From positions 30,804,561 through 30,868,560 of the forward strand of contig CM061223.1 in assembly GCA_030844895.1 (NCBI GenBank): a stretch of 64,000 nucleotides of DNA. Reading direction: 5' to 3'. Shown one piece after another: positions 53,741 through 64,000 of this stretch. Both the position numbers and the translations under genes were made by a program. The DNA is from Ambrosia x helenae (lineage: Eukaryota > Streptophyta > Magnoliopsida > Asterales > Asteraceae). Every line of letters begins with the position of its first letter. The stretch's first letter is position 1. A model generated the notes under the pieces. It was not told the origin of the DNA. It saw only the letters and a list, made by a program, of their open reading frames with translations, and did not search any database.

Positions 53741-55498
53741 TTACAAATAACAGTGTCGCAGTTGCGCGCCGTTCCAAGATCGCGGGATAGGCGTGCCATC
53801 TAGTCTTTCTAGGGCGTACGCGCCTTTGCCAAGTATTTCTTGTATCTTGTATGGGCCTTCCCAAGTAGGGGCTAGTTTTCCGGGTTTTTCGGCGTTGGAA
53901 GCCTCGTTGTTTCGGAAAACGTAGTCCCCGATCTTGAATGCGGACTCTTTGACGCGCTTGTTGTAGTAGCGCTCTAGCTGTGTTTTGTACTTGGCTTCTT
54001 TGATTGCAGCAAGATCGCGGCGCTCTTCTAATAAATCGAGGTTCAATCGGAGTTCCTTGTCATTGTCTCTTGTTTCGGCCATTAACACTCTTGCGGAAGG
54101 GCAGCCTATTTCGGCGGGGATGACCGCCTCGGTACCATATGTCAGGCTGAATGGCGTTTCGCCATTGCTAGTTTTTGTGAGGGTGCGGTAGGCCCATAAG
54201 ACATGAGGGATTTCTTCTACCCACCCGGTTCTCTTGGTTCCGAGCCGTGCTTTGATGCCTTATACTATTGTGCGATTGGCCTGTTCCACTTGACCGTTAC
54301 CTTGCGGTGTGCGCGACCGATGTGAAAATTTGTTTAACACCCATTTGAGCCAACCATTCCTGGAGGGATTGGTCCTCAAATTGTGTGCCGTTGTCGCTTA
54401 CCAGTTGTATTGGTAGGCCGAATCGGCAAATGATGAACTCCTAAATAAATTTCTTGACATGCGCGCCGTCAATCTTAGCTAGAGGCTTTGCCTCGACCCA
54501 CTTGGTGAAGTAGTCGATTGCGACGATTAAGTATTTTACGTTACCCGGGGCCGTTGGGAATGGTCCGACCAGATCGACAGCCCATTTCTGAAATGGCCAC
54601 GCCGCTGTAACGGGCACCAAGTTGTTCTTGGGACGCAAGGTATTCGGAGCGTGGCGCTGGCAACTGTCGCATTTGCGCAACTCGTTGACCGCGTCCACGT
54701 GCATGCCGGCCAATAGTACCCTGCGTTCATCAACTTCCCTACTACCATCCTTGGGCCCGCGTGTAGCCCGCATGTTCCTTCATGTATGTCTCTGAGGAGG
54801 AAGGAGGCGTCTGCGGAGTCTACGCAGCGCAGCAGTGGCCCTAGGTAAGAGCGGCGGTACAAGGTACCGTCTATAAGTTGATATTGTAAAGCCTTGTGCT
54901 TGATCTTGCGAGCCTCTAACTTGTCGTCAGGCAGGATGCCGGAGGATAAGAAGGCTTTGATTGGGGTCATCCAGGATGCGTTGCCTGTTTGGATGACGTT
55001 GACTTGTCGCGGTGGGACAGATGGTTTTTCAAGGACCTCAACTCGCACTTCTTTGGCCATATGTTCAAAGACCGTGGATGCCATTTTACTCAGCGCATCG
55101 GCTGGCTTGTTTTCAGTGCGCCGGATGTGTTCGACCGTGCATGAGTCAAACCGTCGCATGAGTTGCTTGGCTTGTTCCAGGTATAGGGCCATGATTTCAT
55201 CTTTTGCGTCATAGGATCCATTGATCTGTCGCGCGACAAGTAATGAGTCCACGTGTGCCTCCACGTGCTTGGCCCCCATTTTTTCCGCAATGCGGAGGCC
55301 TGCCAACAACGCTTCGTATTCCGCCTCGTTATTTGTGCTTTTGAAGTCGAGGCCGATGGCGTATGTGAACTCATGTTTATCTGGGCTGATGAGGCGTAAT
55401 CCCGCGCCAGCACCGTCGTCATTAGAGGCCCCGTCCGTGTATAGGGACCATTTTTGCGACGGATCGTGTACCGGTGCGGGTGATTCTTCTGCTTTTCA
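53741..55498 (-). pseudogene. Tat pol: archaeal-type RNase H and integrase, broken
   Basis: It follows the RT-RNase H frame after one in-frame TGA (55496-55498). The second RNase H shows YTDGASNDDGAGAG, NNEAEYEALLAGLR and HVDSLLVARQING, the D-E-D residues of this domain, followed by ADALSKMAS. The integrase begins DGTLYRRSYLGPLLRC, then after a shift near 54705 HVDAVNELRKCDSCQRHAP (zinc-binding part), WAVDLVGPFP, IDYFTKWVEAKPL, SDNGTQF and GQVEQANR, and ends with the C-terminal GPYKIQEILGKGAYAL and stop at 53741. Several stops and frameshifts lie between 54250 and 54450. Confidence 0.9.
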
Positions 55499-57552
55499 TT
55501 CTTGGACTTGGTCCGTAGGTATCTCCGCAGCGAAGTCCGTGAGGACCTGGCCTTTAATTGCGGGCCGGGGTTTGTAATTGATCGTATGTTCCCCCAGCTC
55601 AATGGCCCATTTTTCCAGGCGGCCCGATAGTTCGGGTTTGGCGAGAATGTCGTTTATCCGATAGTCCGTGAGAACGTTTATCGGGTGGCCTTGGAAGTAC
55701 CTGCGTAGCCTTCGGGATGCATGGACGAGTGCAAGAACCAGCTTTTTCATGATTGTGTACCTTGTCTCTGCGTCTAACAGCGTGCGGCTGATGTAGTAAA
55801 TTGGTGTTTGCACGCCTTTGCGGTCAACCATTAGAACCGCGCCTATCGCCCGTTCCGTGACGGATAGGTAGAGTGTGAGCGGTTCTTTAGGAAGAGGAGC
55901 TGTTAGTGTCGGAAGGTTCATTAAGCATTGTTTCATTGCCCGGAATGCTGATTCCGCCTCTGGAGTCCAGCGGAAGTTGCTCTTTTTTAAACAGTTCTTC
56001 AAAGTGTCCACGAACGGGAATGACTTTGAGGCGTAATTGGACAAAAAGCGATTGAGGGCGACAAGGCGGCCCATTAGCGTCTGTACCTCTTTGACGGAAG
56101 CGGGGAAAGGCTTTCTTTCGATAGCTTGTACTTTTTCTGGGTTAGCGCGGAAACCATCCCGCGTTACAATGACGCCCAAAAATTTGCCTTCTTCCATCCC
56201 GAATGAACATTTGCTCGGGTTCAATTTCATGCGCACTTTGCGTAATTGATTGAACGTTTGTTGGATGTCCCGAAGCATGTCACTTTCTTCCTTGCTCTTG
56301 ATTACCAGGTCATCAACGTACACTTCAAGCCGTACGCCGATTTCATTGATGAAGGCCGTGTCCATTAGGCGCTGGTATGTGGCGCCCGCATTTTTCAGGC
56401 CGAAAGGCATCTTGGTGTAACAGAAGATGCTCGCGTCTGTGCGGAACGCTGTTTTATCTTCATCTTCCTTAGCCATCTGGATCTGGTGGTACCCCTTGTA
56501 TGCGTCCAAGAAACATTTGAACCGATAAGGGGCGAGGGAGTCCACCTTTAGATCGATTTCTGGCAAAGGATAGCAATCTTTGGGACACGCCTTGTTAATA
56601 TCCTTATAATCGACGCACATGCGCCAGCCTCCATTAGCTTTGGCGACCATGACGGGATTAGCTACCCAGGTTTGATATCTGATGGGGCGAAGGATGCCCG
56701 CGTTGAGCAGCTCGGTGACTTGTTCGTTCATGGCCTTTGTTTTCTCCGGGCCCATGCTGCGCTTCTTTTGCACTATTGGTTCTACGGAGCGATAGACTTT
56801 GAGCCTGTGTTTCGCTATTTCGCGTGGGACACCGACCATGTCCGCCGGTTGCCACGTGAAGACGTCCATGTTGCTGATTAAAAGCTGTTTCAAGTGATTG
56901 CGTATGGTCTCGGAGATTTCATGGCCAATGACCACCGTTTGCTCCGGAAATTTAGGGTTTAGCGCCCATTTTTCCGGCTCAGTGCGGGCATTTGTCTTGA
57001 CCATTTTTGGAGGCTTGGCGGTTTCAGTGGTGTGGCAGTCTTTGTTGGCTCTGATGAAGGCGATGCCTGTCTTGGTTGGAAAGCCGACCATCGCGTGCGT
57101 CGTTGAAGCGTTTGCGTTAAAGCGCGCGATGCCTTCCCGACCCAAGAGTATGTCATGATTAGAGGTGGCTGGCAAAACCATGAAGTCGCATATCTCCGTG
57201 CGTTCATGGGTGCCATCGGACCACGTGACGGCAGGGAGAGCATGCCCCGCGGCATGATGGTCTCGTGAATGAAACCCGAGATTGGCTCGTTGACCGGTAC
57301 GAGCTTCGCTTTGTCTTCCGCATCCAGCTATTGGAAACACTGCTCGTACATAATATCGGTGCTGCTGCCGCCGTCTAGGAACATGTACCGTGTGCGGTAA
57401 TGCCCGAAGACTGCGGTTATGACGAGCGGGGCGGTGCAGGAGGCGCCGCCTCTGACTTTTTTCATGAGAACATCGGCCTCTTTCCATGAGTCATCAAGTG
57501 GTTGTATGCGGGTGCGCTTTCCGTGCTGGGTGTTTTTGCCACGCCTAGTCAT
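55496..57552 (-). pseudogene. Tat pol: protease, RT and RNase H, broken
   Basis: The protease site is FLDGGSSTDIMYEQCF near 57340-57390 (D-G-G in place of the common D-S/T-G), followed by a TAG and at least two frame changes before 57150 (DGTHERTEICDFMVLPA, DILLGRE). From there one frame covers RT: DMVGVPREIAKHRL, VDYKDINKACPKDCYPLP, FLDAYKGYHQIQM, MPFGLKNAGATYQRLMD and catalytic YVDDLVIKS, then the RNase H with LYLSVTERAIGAVL and LTDYRINDILAKPELSGRL. It ends at TGA 55496-55498. Confidence 0.9.
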
Positions 57553-59140
57553 GTTGCAGTGATGACGAGGGATGAGTGTGGCGGCATGAGTGTTGAGGTC
57601 ACGGATTTTCTTTCGCGACCCTCACCCTGGTTTTCGTCACCCGCGCTACCCTTGCCAGTGCGATGGACGTTCTTTACCAAGTGACCGAGCTGACCCGACT
57701 TCAGCGCGGCCTCAATCTCCATCTTCAGGCTATAGCAATTGTCTGTGAGGTGACCGAAGTCGTTGTGATACTCACAGAACTTGCTTCGGTCCACGTTCCT
57801 TCGTTTTCCCAGAGGGTTGGCTTCTTTCAACGTGACCTGCTCTGTTTTCAGGACCTGAGATGGTGTCTTTGTTAGCGGGGTCCAATCGTGGTTTTTCTTT
57901 GAGTGTCCACGTTGGTCCCACGATTGTTTAGTACTGATGAGTTGGCAGGCATCACCCGCGGGGGAGTATTTTCCCTCGTCGGCGGTGCCCGAGATGCGGC
58001 TCCAAACAGACTTGTTCTTGTGTTTATTACTATTATTATTATTGTGTTGCGGTTGGAAGCCGTGCATCTGGTTGAAAGATTTCTCAGAGGAGGCATATAT
58101 TTTCGCGGAGTGGATGAGTTCATCCCAGGACTCCGGAATACCGTCTTTGCCTGTGAGGCATTTCATGAGTTCTGGGCTGCGCACATTGTGAATGAACGCT
58201 GCCCGTGTGAGCTCCTCCCCACAGCCTATTTGCAAGGCTTCCTTGTTGAAGCGAACTATGAAATCCTCGATGGATTCGTGGTCATACCGGCGGCATAACA
58301 GAATATGCGCCTTGTTTTTTTGTGCTTGCGCAGATGCGAAAAATGATTGCCGAATTTATCGGTGAGGTCGTCAAAGTCCTTAACGCTCCCCGCGGGGAGG
58401 TTGTCGAACCAGACCCTAGCTGCGCCGGTTAAGGTCTGAGCAAACAAGTGGCACCAGACCTGAACAGGCCAGTCCACCGACATACCTGCGCACTCGAAGT
58501 CGTGCACATGGTCATCTGGGTCACGCAGGCCATCATATCTACCGATGTTGCTAGGAAGCTTAGCCTTCCTTGGGATTTTGGCTGTCGCTATGCGAGCGAC
58601 GAATTTTGACTTTTCGGCAAAAGCTTTTGGCCTGAATGGCTTGACCAAGTCATCGTCTTCGTCGTTGTGGCGTGAACGGTGGTTGTGTTTCTTTCTGTTG
58701 TTGTCAGAGTCGCTGCTAGACGACTCATAGCCATCTGGTTCGTCACGTGACTTCGCATAGCCCCGAACCCTGGCGTCTCCGCCGAGTTCCCCGCTACGAC
58801 CATCACCGTGGGTGGCCGAGTCTTTCTTTCTGTACCCCTTTTTTGACGGGATATCATAAGCGAGGGCTTTGCCCTTCTTTTTGGCTTGTTGCGAGAGTTT
58901 GCGCTGATATATTGCAGCGCTTTTGGCCTTCCGACGGAGAAGCCACTGGTCTGGCTCTTCCTCAGAACCGCCGTCACTGTCATCGTCCGAGCCTACGTCA
59001 CGGATCTCGAGATCCGGCTGCTCGAGTTGTGAAGTAGGTTTCTTGACGACAGTGTGTGGTGTGGTTTGGTTTTCCGGGGACTGAGCATCGAGGTCCCCGG
59101 TTTGGTTAATGACAGAAGTGTTAGGGTTGGGTTCAGCCAT
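57549..59140 (-). pseudogene. Tat gag, one frameshift
   Basis: The N-terminal frame (59140 to about 58310) begins MAEPNPNTSV, is rich in acidic and basic residues, and contains the gag core GRYDGLRDPDDHVHDFE and WCHLFAQTLTGAARVWFDNL. At an A-run near 58310-58320 the frame moves, and the second frame to 57549 continues (CGEELTRAAFIHNVRSPELM, IPESWDELIHSAKIYASSEK) into a zinc-knuckle-like CEYHNDFGHLTDNC typical of Tat gags. Confidence 0.88.
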
Positions 59141-59175
59141 GGGTGGGTTTAAAAGATGGAAAAGGAAACTGTTCT

Positions 59176-59195
59176 AACCGTTGGATGGCGCCAAT
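59176..59195 (-). other. Primer-binding site of the Tat element
   Basis: TTGGCGCCATCCAACGG on the minus strand, immediately after the LTR end (...TTTCTTCA). Confidence 0.65.
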
Positions 59196-60162
59196 GAAGA
59201 AACAATAAGTATCACGGTGATTATCACTAGACACCGTGGGGGTTAATACTTATGTTCGTCAGGGTTAATCCTTTACCCAAACCTCTTGGTTAAACCCGGG
59301 TGATAATAAGGAGTATGAATGTGTGTGTGAGTTACGTGAATAAGAGCACAAGATGTAAGTGGTTCGGTCGAGGAATGACCTACGTCCACTGTAACTAGCC
59401 GGAATATTATTAATGAACAAATAAAGAGAGTTACAAGAGTAATGTTTGGTTGCAATCAGTAATTTTGGATCCTTTTGCAAGGAGATGTCTTTCCTTATTT
59501 ATAGGAGAAATCATGGGCTTTCCCGAGGAGCCCATGAGAAGTTATCCTTATTTTGGGTCCGGCCCAAATGGGCTCAACCCTACCATGGAAATGGCGGGAA
59601 AAGCAGATCACTGTGGATGACGTCATATCGCAGCATGGTTGTTGGTCGATGGGACACGTGGCGAGCCCTGGTTGGCAGGCGGCGCCTCTGTCCTTGCTAC
59701 AGTCGTTGACCATGCTCCTGACGTCGGCAGGGGATGTCTGTTGTCACTGTTGATGACAGTGGAAGCATGGGAACAGTCACGTCGCCATCCTCTTTTGTGG
59801 TAGTTGGACCACTCTTGCCACCTGTCGTCTTTTCCTTGGTGCGTACTCTGTCAGAGATCCTTGTGAATCTTCCCTTCCTTATCTTCCGTACCTCGTACCA
59901 AAGGTGGTAAGAGAAGATGCCGCGCGTGGTCGCACGCGCTTATCAGGTGTTGACCTCTGCTTATTAGTATGTGAGGTCGCGCGCTGTACCACACTTTATG
60001 TTGGTCGCGCGCCGATGCCAGAGTCTGGCGCTAGCAGTTGTGCTTATGGGGATAGGGATGCCTTTTCCCCCTGGATTAGGCTCCCTATCCCTTCAGTGGT
60101 GTTTTATGTTTTTGATAATTCTTTTTACTCCTTTGTTTGATGAACTAACTAATAAACCAACA
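59196..60162 (-). mobile_element. 5' LTR of the Tat element
   Basis: On the minus strand it runs from about TGTTGGTTTATTAGTTAG (60162) to GTTTCTTCA (59196), about 967 bp. It has a TATA box (ctcctataaataagg, about 59492-59506) and a GC-rich U3 with cgcgcgc words (59920-60010). The outer boundary is inferred from TG...CA ends only; there is no second LTR or target duplication to confirm it. Confidence 0.6.
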
Positions 60163-61303
60163 TAGTCTTTGATCATGTGAGTGTTCTTCACAAAAAGTGG
60201 AAGGACTTATGAGTGTACCCGTCGTGTATAAAACCTATGCACTAGCTTGTAAGCTAACTGCTACTCTACGTGTAGAGCTTAGCCCATTTGTGGAGTGGAA
60301 ACAAACACAGTTAATGATTGATCCTCGTCTATCAAGTTTTACCTAAGTAAAGTTGTAATCAAGAAAACGAAGCCTAAGGGTGTACCCATAGTGTGTAAAA
60401 ACCTACGCTTCTATATGTCGAGCCTATTCTAATAAATCTTTACTAGAGGTCGATACTGTCAATATACTGGATCTCGGTGTTAGCCAAAAAGTTGGGTTTC
60501 ACGACTTAGTTTGCACGGTCTATATGCTAGCTTTGGTGCAAACCAAGGATTGGTGAACTCACGTTAGGAAGAGGACAGTCTTTATCCACTTCATGTTATT
60601 ATATTGTCAACCAGTTAATAATTAATCACTAATTAGTAAGTTAATTAATTCAAGTAAAGAATGAACGAATTTGGAAGGAGACGAGGCCTTTGCCATGACT
60701 TGCTAATCGCTACGTCTTTTAGTAAGTCGTTCACAAAAGAAACGGGTAGTTAGATGTAAATATCATAACTTTAAGCCGATGCATTCCTCAAGGGTGAGGT
60801 ACCACATCTTTTCGTAATATGTCCCTCACGGTTGAGAAGTGAGCTTACCGGGATGGAAGTCCTTCATAATAACCTCAAAAACATAAACCATCTAAAGTTA
60901 TGGCGGAAGACTTGATTTCTAAACACACTACTTAACTACTAATCATTATTTCATCCCAAGTAAATTCTAATCCCAAAGCAACACTATTGTTTTGGTATTG
61001 ATATTTCTAGGATTAATTAACTCTCTTACTTTGTAGCATTTTAAACTTATATTTAGTAACTTAAAATTGAGTAGTAAAAGTCGTGTCTTTAGGTTCAATA
61101 CTCGGTATTTTCATAAAAACACTATACTATACACGATAGGTTCACTTACCTATTGTGTAAGTTTTAGTTAAATAAGAATTTATCGTTTCTTATAAATTTA
61201 AAACTAGGTCGTGTTTTAGTGAAAGCCTCATTTTTCTACGGTAATAAGATATTAATTTTTAACACCATTGAAATACATTTTTACTACTAAAACCAACGTA
61301 TCA
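60163..61303. other. Right remainder of LTR A
   Basis: No gene. The tail (actcggtattttcataaaa, actatactatacacgatag, tttatcgtttcttataaat, accaacgtatca) parallels the tail of LTR D, supporting the LTR assignment. Confidence 0.65.
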
Positions 61304-61308
61304 GTCTA

Positions 61309-64000
61309 TAGGGAACTATATTACATTTATAGGCCTATACAATGCCTATACGGGACATATACTAAATTCATAGGCCTATATAAGGTCTATACATGACTGA
61401 CGCTACTTTTGTAAGTCTATATCTGGCCTATATATACCCATAGGCCTATACTGGACCTATCATACACCTATGGTATACTACACGGTATAATACAATAATA
61501 TACGATATGATACTTTAGTTTGTATCAATTTATAGATAACTACATAGATAGTCCTTATGGTTTATAGAAAGTAACATATTAGACTACTAACTTTTTTTTA
61601 ACATGTTAAGGATTTATAGTTTTAGTTTTGTAACATGCTAGGATACTAAAGCCAACTCCGTTAGTTTTTCTAGTTAAGTTTTGATAAAATGACTAAAATG
61701 CCATATAATAACTAGATATTTTTATAACTAATTCGATTTGATTACAAAGATAAATTTTGTAATCTATTGAAATTAAAATTATCTATTAGTATTATTAATA
61801 CATAAAATTTATAAATATAATAAATTACATTATCTCCGTGCAATTGTTGCCATGTGTTATCTATATTTGGTAAGGTCGTCTATATTTTCAATACATAGGA
61901 TTATCTATTAATGTTATTTAAAATTTTAAAGTATATACATATATTAAATTAAATAATTATACTATTTGTGTTTTGATAATATTTATAGATAATTCTTTAT
62001 CAAGCATCAAATCAACTTTATGTGTTTTAAATATATATAACTAATGGTAGCAAGGGCATTAGAGATGAGAGTTGACGTGGTGCTTGATGACATATACGAT
62101 TTAGGCTTATCGGCAGTGGTTTATATGGATAAAAGTATTTTTCGACAAACATACATACTAAAACACATAGAGTATAATTATTAATTTAATATATATTTAT
62201 AAGTTATTTTTTTTATGTTTTAATAATATTTATAAATAATTCGAATTTCAATAAATTGCAAAAAAAATATCCTTGTAAATAGAGTTAATTACAAGAATAT
62301 CTAATTACTATAGGACATTTTAGTCACTTTGTTAAAACTTAACTAGAAAAACTAACAAAGTTGGTCTTATTATCCCAACATGTTACAAAACTGAAACCAT
62401 AAACCCTTAAAATGTTAAAAAAAAAGTTAGTGCCTTAAAATGTCACTTTCTATAAACCGTAAGGACTATCCGTGTAGTTATATCATCAATTTATACACAC
62501 ACCCCTATATATACTAGACCTATACTATACTCATTGGCGTATATGAGATGTATATAGGACCGATACTACTCTTGTAGGCCTATAGAGACCTACACGTGAC
62601 CTATACCACATTCATAGGCATGTATAATGCATATACGAGACCTATACTATACCCATAAGCCTATACAAGGTCTATACAAGCCTAATACTACTCATGTTGG
62701 CCTATACATTACATATACTACACCTATCAGGTTATACATGACCTATACTATACTCATTGTTCTATATGAGGCATATACAGGACCTATCCTACATCCACAT
62801 GTCTATACGGGACCTATACTAGACTCATACGCCTATACAGGACCTATCATACACCATAGGCGTATATGAGGTCTATACAGGACTTATACTAGACTATGTT
62901 ACAATACGATAGGATATTATCGTATATACTATCAATACCTATAAAACACGCATAGGGCTATACAGGATCTATAATACACTCAAAGGTCTATATGAGGCCT
63001 ATACGAGACCTATACTATACTTATATGCCTATATGAGGCCTATACGTGACCTATACTACACTTATAAGCCTATATAAGACCTATACACTCATATGTCTAT
63101 ATAAGGCCTATACGGGACCTATCATGCACCCATAGGCCTATACGAGACCTATACTACGCTCATATGCCTATATGAGGTTTATACAGGACTTATATTGCAC
63201 CTATACTAGACTAGAAGATACTATGGTATACTATCCATATCTATACTATAACCATAGGTCTATACATGACCTATACTACACTTATAGGTCTATATGACCT
63301 ATACGGGACTTATCCTACACCCATAGGTCTATACGGGACCTATATACACTCAAAGGCGTATATGAGGCCTTTATGGGATGTATTCTACACCTATAGGCTT
63401 GACCTTCACTATACTCAAAGGCCTATATGAGGTCTATACAAAACTTATACTAGACCTATAGTAGATTATATGATACAATATGATATGATACTATAGTATA
63501 CTATCCATACCTGTACTACGCCCATAGGCCTATATGAGACCTATACTATATGATGCCTATACAGGACCCATCCAACACCCATGGGACTATACGAGACCTA
63601 TACTACACTCATAGGCCTATATAATGTCTAAACGAGACCGATACTAAACTTTTAGGTTATACGAGACCTATACTACACACATTGGTCTATATGAGGCCTA
63701 GCTATACGGGACCGATACTACTCCTGTAAGCCTATACAAGACATATACTATCCCATAGGCCTATACTGGAAATATACTACACCTATACGTGACCTATACG
63801 CCTCATATTGATATTTTATAAAATGTATGTAAAAAAAGATTAGACATATATGACACATGTATACTTATACACCATATATAAACCTATATGACTTATACAT
63901 ATTGTAAAAAAAAAAAAAAAAAAAAAACTAGACCTATACGCTCCATATAGGCATTGTAAACAAAATAAAAAAAACTAACCTATACGCAACAAATAGGTAA
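61309..64000. repeat. CCTATAC-type repeat array, right part, inverted edge
   Basis: It continues the 30/41-bp units (ctcataggcctatacgagac + ctatactaca) in the same orientation as the left part, with the spacer-like segment near 61480, 62895, 63210 and 63470. From about 63790 to the window end the long T/A-run units reappear, but in inverse orientation to 46430-46930 (for example ctagacctatacgctccata + taggcattgtaa). The array is therefore bounded by inverted edges. A MULE-type MITE interrupts it at 61535-62486. The right end is outside the window. Confidence 0.82.
61535..62486. mobile_element. MULE-type MITE with about 210-bp TIRs and 9-bp TSD
   Basis: The inverse arms (left agtccttatggtttatagaa ... 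ctagttaagttttgataaaa ... to about 61755; right about 62272-62476) are about 85-90 % alike by eye. It is flanked by perfect 9-bp duplications caatttata (61526-61534, 62487-62495), the Mutator signature. It is AT-rich inside, with no ORF. Confidence 0.85.

Larger units (their letters stand above)
50751..60162 (-). mobile_element. Tat-lineage Ty3/gypsy element, left-truncated
   Basis: On the minus strand: 5' LTR (59196-60162), primer site, gag, PR, RT, RNase H, a second (archaeal-type) RNase H, integrase, then the antisense ORF. Dual RNase H and an antisense ORF between pol and the 3' LTR are hallmarks of the Tat lineage (Retand/Ogre-like). The 3' LTR and the N-terminal part of the antisense ORF are missing at the left junction with LTR A (about 50,700-50,760). 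All ORFs carry frameshifts or stops. Confidence 0.85.
47842..61303. mobile_element. LTR A (TGATGTGC...GTATCA), split by nested elements
   Basis: The left end tgatgtgcccgtatttacag and right end ctaaaaccaacgtatca are flanked by a perfect 5-bp duplication gtcta (47837-47841, 61304-61308), so both ends belong to one insertion. A's own sequence is about 45 bp (47842-47886), then about 50142-50750, then about 60163-61303; the rest is insertion D and the Tat element. A TATA box ctataaatagagg lies at 50582 on plus. No internal genes of A remain, so A was a solo LTR or a strongly reduced element. Confidence 0.7.

Noticed and set aside
57663..58298. Plus-strand ORFs opposite the Tat gag
   Set aside because: Antisense shadows; the minus frames have clear gag and zinc-knuckle motifs.

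Overview
This is nuclear DNA of a flowering plant. The evidence is one intron-rich host gene with GT-AG introns (PFP-beta), several plant LTR-retrotransposon lineages (Sirevirus copia, Tekay-type and Tat-type gypsy), Helitron ends, a LINE tail, a TTG-tailed SINE and many MITEs. The Sirevirus third ORF and the overall repeat style suggest Asteraceae; that is inference from family knowledge and was not computed. I found no tRNA, rRNA or CRISPR array.

Layout. (1) 1-2537: the 3' part of a Helitron-like element carrying same-strand, intron-containing fragments of two unrelated host genes, stromal processing peptidase and ALDH6B2. A hAT-type MITE sits in the ALDH6B2 intron. (2) 2541-4838: two TIR MITEs that share a TATATA junction, then unassigned sequence. 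(3) 4839-10737: a nest. A hAT-type element with an 8-bp target duplication (TSD) contains a second element of that type, which contains a 4.9-kb long-TIR element. The innermost element carries a frameshifted plant-mobile-domain (PMD/MAIL-like) gene and a GC-rich 202-bp tandem repeat. (4) 10746-17694: an LTR with its primer-binding site, a hAT MITE with a perfect TSD, the 5' leader of a Tekay-like gypsy element split by a 1.64-kb solo LTR (TSD gtcct), and the 2.68-kb Tekay-like LTR. (5) 18800-19620: a decayed LINE 3' end with an inserted MITE. (6) 20001-24558: the one intact host gene, PFP-beta, with 16 coding exons and a predicted 566 aa. (7) 24898-29717: a second Helitron 3' end and a decayed copia pol split by a 2.2-kb LTR. 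(8) 31896-44285: a long-TIR element split by a young 11.4-kb Sirevirus (TSD gtaat; LTRs about 0.6 % diverged). (9) 46383-64000+: a large array of CCTATAC-type 30- and 41-bp repeats whose two edges are inverted relative to each other. It is split by a 13.5-kb nest: LTR A (TSD gtcta) contains solo LTR D (TSD tcacc) and a left-truncated Tat gypsy element with an antisense additional ORF. A MULE-type MITE (9-bp TSD, TIRs about 210 bp) lies in the right half of the array.

Apart from PFP-beta (cytosolic glycolysis/gluconeogenesis) the window is mobile DNA. Insertion order can often be read from matched TSDs. Coding frames in the older elements are broken; the Sirevirus pol and most of its third ORF are intact.
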